NCBI GenBank assembly: GCA_019114005.1
Contig: DXGH01000050.1
Coordinates: 23,119 to 87,118, forward strand
DNA: 64,000 nt
Direction: 5' to 3'
Source of the DNA: Candidatus Acetatifactor stercoripullorum
GTDB lineage: Bacteria; Bacillota; Clostridia; Lachnospirales; Lachnospiraceae
Part shown: positions 43,288 through 52,025 of the stretch, piece by piece
Layout: each line of letters opens with the position of its first letter
How positions within the stretch are numbered: the stretch's first letter is position 1
Made by a program: the position numbers and the translations under genes
The notes under the pieces: model-generated
What the model was told of the DNA's origin: nothing
What the model saw: the letters and a program-made list of their open reading frames with translations, nothing else
Database searches by the model: none

Positions 43288-44472
43288 TTAAAGCTCTCCC
43301 TTTTTGTACCGTGCTACAATATTCTGAATCCTCTCGTTGGGGTTTAACAGATCGCTGATGGAGGAATCGTGGTTTAAGGTGTCGATAATATAGGCGATGT
43401 ATTTGCTCAGGTCGCAGTTAATGTACCACTCCCGCTGCAGAAGTTCAGGGGTCTGATAAATCAGGTTGGTGGTCAATACCTTATCGATAATGCCGTTTTC
43501 GTAGGCCTTGTCAAATTTGTCCAGTCCGCTGGTAAACAGACCGAAGGTGGCAAATACAAATATTTTGCTGGCCTTGCGCTGTTTTAAGGCGGCGGCCACT
43601 TCCAAAACGCTTTCCCCGGAGGAGATCATGTCGTCTATGATAATCATGTCCTTTCCCTCCACGCTGGTGCCCAGAAATTCATGGGCTACAATGGGATTGC
43701 GTCCGTTCACCACCCGGGTGTAATCCCGGCGCTTGTAGAACATTCCCATGTCAAGTCCCAAGACGTTTGCAATGTAGATAGCCCGTCCCATACCGCCCTC
43801 GTCGGGGCTGATTACCATCATGTGATCGGAATCGATCTGCAGTTCTTTTACGTTGCGCAAAAGCCCCTTGATAAACTGGTAAGCAGGCTGGACGGTCTCA
43901 AAGCCGTGGAGAGGAATGGCATTCTGCACTCTGGGATCGTGGGCATCAAAGGTGATAATATTGTCAACACCCATGCGCACAAGCTCCTGCAGCGCCAGGG
44001 CGCAGTCAAGGGATTCCCGAGAGGTGCGCTTGTGCTGGCGGCTCTCGTAAAGAAAAGGCATGATTACGGTAATGCGCCGCGCCTTTCCGCCCACTGCAGC
44101 AATGATACGCTTTAAATCCTGATAGTGATCGTCCGGTGACATATGATTTTCATGGCCGCAAAGAGAGTAGGTCATGGAGTAATTGCACACATCCACCAGA
44201 ATATACAAATCCGTGCCTCTTACGGATTCCAGAATCATTCCCTTGGCTTCCCCTGAACCAAAACGGGGAACCTTTGCGCTTAGCAGATAGGAGTTTCTCT
44301 GATAGCCGGAAAAGGCCAGGGATTCCTTGTGCTCGCTTTCACGCTCCGCTCTCCATTTTACAAGAAATTTGTCTACTTTTTCTCCCAGGGGCCTGCAGCC
44401 CTCCAGAGGAATGATACCCAGAGAACCAACGGGGATGGTCTCCAAATTGCGCTTTTCTTCGCGGTTTGCCAT
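43288..44472 (-). CDS. Ribose-phosphate pyrophosphokinase-like protein (divergent)
   Basis: A 394-residue member of the PRPP synthetase family, about 80 residues longer than the usual Prs. The PRPP-binding loop DMIIIDDMISSGESV is intact, and ITFDAHDPRVQNAI matches the D-H-x-x-Q region. The normal RYARQDRK loop is replaced by MPFLYESRQHKRTS. The N-terminal 40 residues have no Prs counterpart. It probably makes PRPP from ribose 5-phosphate and ATP, but a specialised role is possible. It leads the minus-strand block that includes the helicase loader. Confidence 0.82.
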   Translation of the reverse strand: MANREEKRNLETIPVGSLGIIPLEGCRPLGEKVDKFLVKWRAERESEHKESLAFSGYQRNSYLLSAKVPRFGSGEAKGMILESVRGTDLYILVDVCNYSMTYSLCGHENHMSPDDHYQDLKRIIAAVGGKARRITVIMPFLYESRQHKRTSRESLDCALALQELVRMGVDNIITFDAHDPRVQNAIPLHGFETVQPAYQFIKGLLRNVKELQIDSDHMMVISPDEGGMGRAIYIANVLGLDMGMFYKRRDYTRVVNGRNPIVAHEFLGTSVEGKDMIIIDDMISSGESVLEVAAALKQRKASKIFVFATFGLFTSGLDKFDKAYENGIIDKVLTTNLIYQTPELLQREWYINCDLSKYIAYIIDTLNHDSSISDLLNPNERIQNIVARYKKGEL

Positions 44473-44488
44473 GAAATATCCTCACTTT

Positions 44489-45481
44489 CTATAGGTTTGG
44501 CGAATTTGCCATGCGTTTCTTATAGATTCTTATGTCAGGTCCAGTCAGCTTGCAGATCGTGTAATTACTGGTGATTCTGGAGAAAATGCGGTCTGAATAG
44601 CGGTCACGCAGCTCCTCTAAGCTGAGATTGGTGGAAATAATAGTGGCTTTTTGGCGCAGATGCCTCTCGTTCAGGCAGGAAAAAAGCTGGGAAGTGACAA
44701 ACGTATTTGTCATTTCCGTGCCAAGGTCATCAATAATGATCAGATCGCAGTGATATAAATCCTGATAAAAGCCATAAAGAGATTCCTTCGCTTTTGCGTC
44801 AAAGGAATAACGTGCAAGCAGATCAAACAGCTCCGATGCGCTGAAATAGATGACAGAATATCCCTCCCCCAGCAGCTCGTTGGCAACGCAGCCGGACAAA
44901 AAGCTTTTTCCTGTTCCTACTGTACCATAGAAAAAAAGATTGTGATAGTCCTGTTTGAAATTTTGTACAAAATTTCGGCAGATTTCTACTGCGGCTTCAA
45001 ACCTTTTGCGGTCGTCGCCGGTGTAATATTCATAAGATAAGGTGGAAAAATTCTCTTTGGAAATCACATTCTGAATGTTGGACTGCTCATACAAAAGAGT
45101 GATCTCCTGCAGACGAAAGCAGCGGCATTTTTCCTTTCTTCCGTAAGGAGTCTCCACATAGCCGGTATCCCTGCAGAGACTGCAATGATATATGGGCTCC
45201 AGATAATCCTCCGGAAAACCGGCGTCGGTCAGAAGCTTTTTTTTACGCAGGGAAAGCTCCTTTAGAGAGGCGTGGATATCCTCTTTCGTCTGTCCGGAAC
45301 CGGAAAGCATTTCCTTCACCATGGAAACGGATAGAGCGCTTACGGAATCCTCCAGCCTGCGGTAGTCTGGAACCTTGCTGTAGACCTGCTCCCTGCGCCT
45401 GGCCGCCTCTCTGCGGCTTTGGTCCTGCTTTTGTTCATAGCCTCTCATAATAGATTCGTACTGTTGGTTGCCTAACGCCAC
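44489..45481 (-). CDS. Helicase loader ATPase (DnaC/DnaI-like)
   Basis: A 330-residue AAA+ ATPase. N-terminal helicase-binding region with a Cys4-type zinc motif (YHCSLCRDTGYV, EKCRCFRLQ), then Walker A (FFYGTVGTGKSFLSGCVA), Walker B (LIIIDDLGTEM) and the sensor region (ISTNLSLEELRDRYSDRIFSRI). It loads DnaB onto DNA. It is followed in transcription order by the PRPP gene and preceded by dnaD, with a 54-bp gap, as in other clostridia. Named DnaI in Bacillus and DnaC elsewhere. Confidence 0.92.
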   Translation of the reverse strand: MALGNQQYESIMRGYEQKQDQSRREAARRREQVYSKVPDYRRLEDSVSALSVSMVKEMLSGSGQTKEDIHASLKELSLRKKKLLTDAGFPEDYLEPIYHCSLCRDTGYVETPYGRKEKCRCFRLQEITLLYEQSNIQNVISKENFSTLSYEYYTGDDRKRFEAAVEICRNFVQNFKQDYHNLFFYGTVGTGKSFLSGCVANELLGEGYSVIYFSASELFDLLARYSFDAKAKESLYGFYQDLYHCDLIIIDDLGTEMTNTFVTSQLFSCLNERHLRQKATIISTNLSLEELRDRYSDRIFSRITSNYTICKLTGPDIRIYKKRMANSPNL

Positions 45482-45535
45482 GGATATTCTCCTTCTTGCA
45501 GAGCGTGGAAAAAGGGGACGGGCTCCTCTGGCGGA

Positions 45536-46591
45536 TTAATTGCTCAGAATTTCCTTTTCCAGCGCGTCAAAATCATAACTGTTTTGTGTAAACTGGTTGA
45601 ATTTATTGGAAGTGGTCTTAGGAGCGCTCTTCCGTTTCTGAAACTGATCGTCTATCCTTCGGATATCCGATTTGTGGTGGACATCCGCCTGCTTCCAGCT
45701 GCTCAAAATACCTTCCGTATATTCAAAGCGGTGCTTGTCGGTTGCCAGCACCGTCCTCTGGCAGGCCTCCAGAATAATATCAAGGGTAAAGCCGTATTCC
45801 CTGATCCAGCGGGTGATATATTCTACCTCCCTGGCGGTAGGGGAAGCGCTTTTGCCCAGCTCGTTCATGATGGCATAAACGTTCTTATCATATTTGGAGG
45901 AAAACTTCTGGGCCTGCTTTGGCGTGGTGATTCCCTCCTGTGCCCAGTTTACCGCAACTTTTTCTATGTACCGGAAATCTTTTTTCCCGCGGTCCACACA
46001 ATACTGCAGCAGATAGTCAATTAAATCATCCGAAAAATGAAGCACATCCGTGAAAAAGAGGATGGTTTTCATCTCGGAGGGAGTCAAAGGACGGCCAATG
46101 TAGGACTCTGCAATAAAAAGAAGCTGGGCGGCTTCTTCGCTGTCCTTAAACTGCCTGAGCCTGTCCGCCGAATAAACCGGCTTTGCAAAAGGAGAAGCCC
46201 CGGCTGCGGAGGCGTCCTGGGAGGAAAGCGGAGAAGAAACAGGAGCCTGTTTGGAAAATGTACCGGGGCTTTCGTCTGACTTTTGGGTGCCGGTTCCTTT
46301 TAGCTCCCGCATATGTATGCCGGTCAGATTTTTGTCCTCATCGTAATCCAGATCCAGAAGCTTTTGCTTCTCCCAATATTTCAATGCACGAATGACATCC
46401 TTCTCCGTGTGATTAAACTTATCTGCAATATCGGACACACTGGTAGCCAGATTGGCGTTCAGCATACGCACAAGGTACAGGTAGACCTTCAGCTGAGCGT
46501 CGTTGGCATCCTTCATATATTCATCGATAAAGCGGTTGGACACGGCGGTAGAATCTGCATAATCGTCCTTGTAAATTGTCAATCGTGCCAT
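45536..46591 (-). CDS. dnaD: DnaD-domain primosome protein
   Basis: About 351 residues. The winged-helix N-terminal DDBH1-type region (VYLYLVRMLNANLATSVSDIADKFNHTEKDVIRALKYWEKQKLL) and a C-terminal DnaD domain (GKSASPTAREVEYITRWIREYGFTLDIILEACQRT, GILSSWKQADVHHKSDI) are clear. DnaD remodels DNA and recruits the loader. ATG 46591 replaces an upstream in-frame start as MARLTIYKDDYADST is the family start. The DnaA-box cluster lies in its promoter region. Confidence 0.9.
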   Translation of the reverse strand: MARLTIYKDDYADSTAVSNRFIDEYMKDANDAQLKVYLYLVRMLNANLATSVSDIADKFNHTEKDVIRALKYWEKQKLLDLDYDEDKNLTGIHMRELKGTGTQKSDESPGTFSKQAPVSSPLSSQDASAAGASPFAKPVYSADRLRQFKDSEEAAQLLFIAESYIGRPLTPSEMKTILFFTDVLHFSDDLIDYLLQYCVDRGKKDFRYIEKVAVNWAQEGITTPKQAQKFSSKYDKNVYAIMNELGKSASPTAREVEYITRWIREYGFTLDIILEACQRTVLATDKHRFEYTEGILSSWKQADVHHKSDIRRIDDQFQKRKSAPKTTSNKFNQFTQNSYDFDALEKEILSN

Positions 46592-46713
46592 AACAACAAT
46601 ATCCTTTCCCTTACCCGTCACTTTAAAAGCAAATCACAGTATAGCATAAGGCTTTTGAAAAAGAAATAGTCAATTTCCTGAAACCCCTGTAAACGCTGCA
46701 CCCAGGGGAAAAA

Positions 46714-46862
46714 TGTGGATAATGTGGACAATGTGGATAATTTCATTTTTCAAAAGAGAAAGTGCGGAAAACGGCACCGGAACTGTCCACAAAAAGGCGA
46801 AAGCTTATCCACAGACCAAGGGGAATGTTATCTGCCGCCCGGACTGTGGATAATGTGGACAA
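46714..46862. promoter_or_regulatory. DnaA-box cluster upstream of dnaD
   Basis: Four perfect TTATCCACA boxes: reverse orientation at 46714-46722, 46732-46740 and 46845-46853, forward at 46805-46813. Near-matches with TGTGGACAA lie at 46723-46731 and 46854-46862 and TGTCCACAA at 46784-46792. All are between the murC stop and the dnaD start, within 150 bp. No dnaA or dnaN lies near, so it is read as a regulatory or titration cluster and not as the origin. Confidence 0.88.
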
Positions 46863-48260
46863 CTACATTCCAAGAAGAGTTTCGCCTATTTTATGCACGT
46901 CTCCGGCCCCCATAGTTATCAACAGGTCTCCGGTTGTGCAATTTTCCAAAAGAAAATTTTCAATCTCATCAAAGGAGGGAAAGTAAAAGCATTCATGTCC
47001 CAGGGCTTCGATTTCCTTCTTTAATGTATCGGAGCTGATCCCCAGCGTATCTGTTTCCCTGGCTGCATAGATATCTGCCAGCACCACCTTGTCGGCAAGA
47101 CACAAAGCCTGTGCAAAGTCCTTTAAAAAGGCCCTGGTGCGGGAATAGGTGTGGGGCTGAAAAACGCACCAGAGGGTGTTGTGGGAAATATTTTCAGCAG
47201 CCTTTAAGGTTGCAGTAATTTCTGTGGGATGATGTGCATAATCATCTATTATGGTGACCCCGCCAATTTTGCCCTTGTACTCAAAACGCCTGTCGGTGCC
47301 CAAGAAGCCAAGGAGAGCCTTCGCGGTAACGGCGCTGTCAATGCCAAGCAGATCAGCCAGGGCTGCAGCCGCAATGGCATTGCTTACATTGTGGTCACCT
47401 GGCACCTGAAGGCGGAATTCTCGCACGCAGCTGCCGGGGCTGTGAAGCTGAAAGGAGGGATGCCCCCATTCATCGTGTTCTATCCGGGAAGGATAGTAAT
47501 CCATAGGACCACCGTCCGCGCCTGTACTGTGTGCGCCGAAGGTTATCACGCGGCAGGACAACCCCTGGATGATTTCCCCAAGACGGGGAATGTCGCCGTT
47601 TATAATCAGAGCGCCGTCTGCAGGCAAAAGCCTGGCAAAACGGTGAAAGGAGAGACGGATTTCCTCGATATCCTTAAAAAAGTCCAAATGATCTTCTTCT
47701 ATATTTAATATGATTCCAATTTTTGGAAAAAAGCTTAAAAAGCTGTTGGTGTACTCACAGGCCTCCGTGACAAACAGGCCGGATTTTCCCACGCGTATAT
47801 TGCCGCCTATGGTTTTGAGCATGCCGCCGATGGACAAGGTGGGGTCCTTGTCTGCACACAGGAGAATTTCGCTGATCATGGAGGTTGTGGTGGTTTTCCC
47901 GTGAGTGCCGCTGACTGCTATGGGAGTACTGTAATTTTTCATAATCTGTCCCAGAAGCTCAGCCCGGGTCAGACAGGGTATGTTCTTTTCATGTGCGGCG
48001 ATGTATTCAGGATTATCTTTGTGTATGGCGCTGGTAAAGACCACGCAGTCAATGTCGTCTGTGATATTTTCCCGGCGCTGCCCGTAAAACACGGAAATGC
48101 CCCTGGCTTCCAGCGTCTGGGTCAGGGAGCTTTTTACTCTGTCGGAGCCGGACACCTGAAAACCTGCGTCGGCCAGAATTTCAGCCAGACCGCTCATGCT
48201 GATGCCGCCGATTCCGGCAAAATAAACACGGGAGGGATGCGAAAAATCTATTTGATACAT
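46863..48260 (-). CDS. murC: UDP-N-acetylmuramate-L-alanine ligase
   Basis: A 465-residue Mur ligase adding L-Ala to UDP-MurNAc. N-terminal Rossmann domain (YFAGIGGISMSGLAEIL), ATP-binding loop GTHGKTTTTSMI, central DYAHHPTEI region with the Mg2+/substrate residues, and C-terminal domain. Length as in the family. Start ATG 48260. The promoter region is shared with the divergent glgC gene. Confidence 0.96.
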   Translation of the reverse strand: MYQIDFSHPSRVYFAGIGGISMSGLAEILADAGFQVSGSDRVKSSLTQTLEARGISVFYGQRRENITDDIDCVVFTSAIHKDNPEYIAAHEKNIPCLTRAELLGQIMKNYSTPIAVSGTHGKTTTTSMISEILLCADKDPTLSIGGMLKTIGGNIRVGKSGLFVTEACEYTNSFLSFFPKIGIILNIEEDHLDFFKDIEEIRLSFHRFARLLPADGALIINGDIPRLGEIIQGLSCRVITFGAHSTGADGGPMDYYPSRIEHDEWGHPSFQLHSPGSCVREFRLQVPGDHNVSNAIAAAALADLLGIDSAVTAKALLGFLGTDRRFEYKGKIGGVTIIDDYAHHPTEITATLKAAENISHNTLWCVFQPHTYSRTRAFLKDFAQALCLADKVVLADIYAARETDTLGISSDTLKKEIEALGHECFYFPSFDEIENFLLENCTTGDLLITMGAGDVHKIGETLLGM

Positions 48261-48474
48261 GATTGCACTTCCTTTTATTTATTGTACCTATATTATATAC
48301 ACCTGGGACACAAAAAACAAATGGAAAACGAAAATGTTTAAAATGACGGGATAAAAAAGAACATAATACAAGTTGTATTGGAGAAAATAAACAAATAAAT
48401 ACAAGTAAATTTTTAAAAAATGTAAAAAATACATATTAAAAATGTAAAAAATCAAAAAATTTAAGGAATAAATA

Positions 48475-48503
48475 TTCACTTTCTTTGGTGGATATGCTAT
48501 AAT
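48475..48503 (+). promoter_or_regulatory. Sigma-A promoter of glgC
   Basis: TTCACT (48475-48480), 17-bp spacer, perfect TATAAT (48498-48503), 45 bp ahead of the glgC start. The rest of the 48261-48547 gap is AT-rich with two copies of an AAAATGTAAAAAAT stretch (about 48415-48452) and no gene. Confidence 0.75.
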
Positions 48504-48547
48504 AAGTCCATCAATAAATTGGTAAAAGGCTAGATAGAGGTGAGGAC

Positions 48548-49816
48548 ATGATTAAGAAAGAAATGATTGCCATGTTGTTGGCAGGCGGACAGGGCAGCCG
48601 TCTGGGAGTATTAACCTCCAAGGTCGCGAAGCCCGCCGTAGCATTCGGGGGAAAATATCGTATTATTGACTTTCCTCTTTCCAACTGTATCAACTCCGGA
48701 GTGGATACAGTTGGTGTATTGACCCAGTATCAGCCCTTGCGGCTGAACACACACATTGGAATCGGTATTCCGTGGGATCTGGACCGTAACATCGGAGGCG
48801 TGACGGTTCTGCCGCCCTATGAAAAAAGCTCCAACAGCGAGTGGTATACGGGAACGGCAAACGCCATTTATCAGAACCTGGAATACATGGAGAGCTTCAA
48901 TCCTGATTATGTGCTGATTCTTTCCGGAGATCACATATACAAGATGGATTATGAGGTGATGCTGGATTTCCATAAGGCCAACGGAGCCGAGGTTACCATA
49001 GCGGTCATGCCTGTTCCCATTGAGGAGGCAAGCCGTTTCGGCATTATGATTACCGATGAAAACAAGAAGATAGTAGAGTTTGAGGAGAAGCCTGAGCATC
49101 CCAGAAGCAATCTGGCAAGCATGGGTATCTACATCTTTAACTGGAAAACCTTAAAGGAAGCGCTGATTGCCATGAATGAGCAGCCTGCTTTGGATTTCGG
49201 CAAGCATGTCATTCCCTACTGCCATGAAAAAGGAGCGCCTCTCTATGCCTTTGAATTTACCGGCTACTGGAAGGACGTTGGAACATTGAATTCCTATTGG
49301 GAAGCCAATATGGAGCTGATTGATATTGTTCCGGAATTCAACCTGTATGAAGAGTATTGGAAAATTTACACGAAGAGCGAGATCCTGCCGCCCCAGTACA
49401 TTGCCGATACCAGTGTGGTGGAGAGAAGCATTATCGGAGAAGGCTCTGACATTGCAGGTGAGGTGTACAACTCCGTGATCGGATGCGGCGTTACCATCGG
49501 CAAAGGAACCGTGGTCCGGGATTCCATCATCATGAACCAGACGGTGATCGGCGAGGACTGTGAGCTGAATAAGGCTATTGTGGCGGAAAACGTGCAGATC
49601 GGCAGCCGGGTGAAGCTTGGCGTTGGGGAAGAGGCCGAAAACGAGACGGCGCCTCATATTTATAATCATGGAATTGTAACCGTGGGAGAAAAGAGTGTAA
49701 TTCCAAACGATATCAGCGTGGGCAAAAATTCCGTGGTATTCGGAACCACCACGGCGGAGGATTACGAGAACTCCCGGCTGGAAAGCGGCAAAACATTGAT
49801 TAAGGCAGGTGAATAG
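48548..49816 (+). CDS. glgC: Glucose-1-phosphate adenylyltransferase GlgC
   Basis: A 422-residue catalytic subunit making ADP-glucose from glucose 1-phosphate and ATP. The nucleotide loop [13 protein letters not shown], the sugar region and active Asp in [14 protein letters not shown], and the C-terminal left-handed beta-helix (hexapeptide repeats near 290-400) are complete. AGGTGAGG precedes ATG 48548. It forms a pair with glgD two bases downstream, as in Bacillus where GlgCD forms heteromers. Confidence 0.96.
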   Translation: MIKKEMIAMLLAGGQGSRLGVLTSKVAKPAVAFGGKYRIIDFPLSNCINSGVDTVGVLTQYQPLRLNTHIGIGIPWDLDRNIGGVTVLPPYEKSSNSEWYTGTANAIYQNLEYMESFNPDYVLILSGDHIYKMDYEVMLDFHKANGAEVTIAVMPVPIEEASRFGIMITDENKKIVEFEEKPEHPRSNLASMGIYIFNWKTLKEALIAMNEQPALDFGKHVIPYCHEKGAPLYAFEFTGYWKDVGTLNSYWEANMELIDIVPEFNLYEEYWKIYTKSEILPPQYIADTSVVERSIIGEGSDIAGEVYNSVIGCGVTIGKGTVVRDSIIMNQTVIGEDCELNKAIVAENVQIGSRVKLGVGEEAENETAPHIYNHGIVTVGEKSVIPNDISVGKNSVVFGTTTAEDYENSRLESGKTLIKAGE

Positions 49817-49818
49817 TA

Positions 49819-50937
49819 GTGAGAGCAATTGGAGTTATTTTAGCAGGCGGCAACAACCATAGAATGCGGGAACTGTCACAGAAAAGAGCGATCTGCGCAA
49901 TGCCGATTGCAGGCAGCTACCGAAGCATCGACTTTACTTTGAGCAATATGTCCAACTCACATATCCAGAAGGTTGCAGTTTTCACGCAGTACAATGCGAG
50001 AAGCCTGAATGAGCATTTAAGCTCCTCTAAGTGGTGGGACTTTGGACGTAAACAGGGCGGTCTCTACGTTTTTACCCCGGCGGTGACGGCGGACAACAGC
50101 AACTGGTACAGAGGAACGGCGGACGCTATCTACCAAAACTTAAGCTTCTTAAAAAACAGTCATGAACCCTATGTGGTCATCTCTTCCGGAGACGGCGTTT
50201 ACAAGATGGATTTCAACAAGGTGCTGGAATACCATATTGATAAAAAGGCGGATATCACGGTGGTGTGCCGGGATATGGAGCCGGGCTCGGACATAGAGCG
50301 CTTTGGCACGGTGCGCATGAATGAGGAGAGCCGCATCGAGGAGTTTGAGGAGAAGCCCTTAAAGGCAAAGACAAGCACAATCTCCTGCGGAATTTACGTG
50401 ATACGCCGCAGACTTTTGATAGAAATGATCGAGAAGTGTGCGGAGGAGGATCGGTATGATTTTGTGAGGGATATCCTGATCCGCTATAAGGATATCAAGA
50501 GAATCTACGGATACAAGATGCGGGATTATTGGAGAAATATCGCGTCGGTAGAGGACTATTACAACACTAACATGGACTTTTTAAAAGCCGATGTGCGGGA
50601 TTACTTCTTCAAGCAGTATCCTGATATTTATTCTAAAGTGGATGATCTGCCGCCTGCAAAGTACAATGTGGGAGCACATATCAAAAACAGCCTGATTTCC
50701 AGCGGATGTATTATCAACGGAACTGTTGAGAATTCCGTAATCTTTAAGGAAAGCTACGTGGGCAATAATTGTGTAATTAAGAACAGCATCATTTTAAATG
50801 ATGTCTATATCGGGGACAACACCTACATTGAAAATTGTATCGTGGAAAGCCGGGATACCATACGCGCAAACTCTCATTATGTGGGCGAGGGTGAAATTAA
50901 GATTGTTGTGGAGCGCAATGAAAGGTATGTCATTTAG
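49819..50937 (+). CDS. glgD: Glucose-1-phosphate adenylyltransferase subunit GlgD
   Basis: A 372-residue GlgC paralogue. The start is GTG 49819 (VRAIGVILAGGNNHRMREL); the loop GGNNHRMREL has lost the canonical GxGxRL signature, as is typical of GlgD, a regulatory subunit that supports GlgC. The beta-helix is present (NVGAHIKNSLISSGCIINGTVENSVI). The glgC-glgD gap is two bases. No glycogen synthase gene is seen nearby. Confidence 0.94.
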   Translation: MRAIGVILAGGNNHRMRELSQKRAICAMPIAGSYRSIDFTLSNMSNSHIQKVAVFTQYNARSLNEHLSSSKWWDFGRKQGGLYVFTPAVTADNSNWYRGTADAIYQNLSFLKNSHEPYVVISSGDGVYKMDFNKVLEYHIDKKADITVVCRDMEPGSDIERFGTVRMNEESRIEEFEEKPLKAKTSTISCGIYVIRRRLLIEMIEKCAEEDRYDFVRDILIRYKDIKRIYGYKMRDYWRNIASVEDYYNTNMDFLKADVRDYFFKQYPDIYSKVDDLPPAKYNVGAHIKNSLISSGCIINGTVENSVIFKESYVGNNCVIKNSIILNDVYIGDNTYIENCIVESRDTIRANSHYVGEGEIKIVVERNERYVI

Positions 50938-50967
50938 CAAAAGATTAACAGACCAGGGGGATGCCTT

Positions 50968-51246
50968 ATGCAGATAACAGATGTTCGTGTTCGCAAAATA
51001 ACAAAAGAAGGAAAAATGAAGGCTATTGTATCTATCACCTTAGACGATGAATTCGTGGTGCATGATATCAAGGTGATTGAGGGGGAAAAAGGATTGTTTA
51101 TTGCAATGCCAAGTAAAAAGGCAACGGATGGAGAATATCGTGATATCGCACATCCAATCAATTCCACTACCAGGGAAGCCATTCAAAGTATTGTGATTGA
51201 GAGGTATGAAAGAGCCTTGGAGGAGCCTGACAGGGAGTATGAGTAA
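50968..51246 (+). CDS. spoVG: SpoVG RNA/DNA-binding regulator
   Basis: A 92-residue Spo[53 protein letters not shown] is the family core and the C-terminal helix ([17 protein letters not shown]) is complete. SpoVG binds nucleic acids and affects sporulation and septation. GGGGGA lies upstream of the ATG. It is 30 bp after glgD and is followed by a terminator. Confidence 0.96.
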   Translation: MQITDVRVRKITKEGKMKAIVSITLDDEFVVHDIKVIEGEKGLFIAMPSKKATDGEYRDIAHPINSTTREAIQSIVIERYERALEEPDREYE

Positions 51247-51272
51247 ATAGGTATTCTGGAGAGTAAGGGGGG

Positions 51273-51322
51273 GGCTGTGCTGCCGGCTGAAATTTGAAGC
51301 TGGCGCACAGCCTCTCCTTTTT
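51273..51322 (+). terminator. Terminator after spoVG
   Basis: GGCTGTGC (51273-51280) pairs with GCACAGCC (51305-51312), with an inner GCCGGCT/AGCTGGC stem, followed by CTCTCCTTTTT. Confidence 0.85.
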
Positions 51323-51409
51323 GTGCTGCTTTTTCCAAGGCACTTGTATTTTTTGCAAAAAAATGAGACAATACCAATGCACGTAAAAATGCAGAAAGCG
51401 GGTGTATCG

Positions 51410-52006
51410 GTGTATATTATAGTGGGACTGGGAAATCCCGGAAAAACCTATGAAAATACAAGACATAATATTGGATTTGACGTGATAGACGTTTTGGCTG
51501 AGCAGGAAAAGATCGGCGTCCTGGAGAAGAAGCACAAGGCTGTGATCGGCAAGGGCTATGTGGAGGGACAAAAATGTATCCTGGCAAAGCCCCAGACCTT
51601 TATGAATCTGAGCGGAGACAGCGTAAAGGAGCTTGTGGATTATTACAAAGTGGATGAGACCAGTGAGCTGATCGTCATATCGGATGACATCAGCCTTAAG
51701 CCGGGACAGATACGGATTCGCAAAAAGGGAAGCGCCGGGGGACATAATGGACTGAAAAACATCATTGCACGCCTGGGCACGGAAGAATTTATCCGGGTGA
51801 AAATGGGAGTGGGCGAAAAGCCAAAGGGATATGACCTGGCGGATTATGTGCTGGGACATTTTACCGATAAAGAGCGCGGCGTCATGGACAAGGCGGCGTT
51901 AAGAGCGGCAGAGGCCATACGGATGGTAATCACCCGGGATGCGGACGCCGCTATGAATGCGTTTAATCAAAAGGCCGGAGATTTAGAGGAATCTTCGGCT
52001 GTGTGA
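51410..52006 (+). CDS. pth: Peptidyl-tRNA hydrolase
   Basis: A 198-residue Pth. YIIVGLGNPGKTYENTRHNIGFDVIDVLA carries the catalytic His, PQTFMNLSGDSV and the active Asp in VISDDISL are present, with LGTEEFIRVKMGVG near the end. Pth releases peptidyl-tRNA from stalled translation. The start is best at GTG 51410 because the family begins immediately with the nucleotide-like strand; ATGs at 51377 and 51389 would add an extension. Directly followed by mfd, as in many Firmicutes. Confidence 0.92.
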   Translation: MYIIVGLGNPGKTYENTRHNIGFDVIDVLAEQEKIGVLEKKHKAVIGKGYVEGQKCILAKPQTFMNLSGDSVKELVDYYKVDETSELIVISDDISLKPGQIRIRKKGSAGGHNGLKNIIARLGTEEFIRVKMGVGEKPKGYDLADYVLGHFTDKERGVMDKAALRAAEAIRMVITRDADAAMNAFNQKAGDLEESSAV

Positions 52007-52025
52007 GGTGGATGGGAGGCAGGAT

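Noticed and set aside
46714..46862. DnaA-box cluster as the chromosomal origin
   Set aside because: No dnaA, dnaN or AT-rich unwinding region nearby; murC and dnaD flank it, so a control cluster is likelier.
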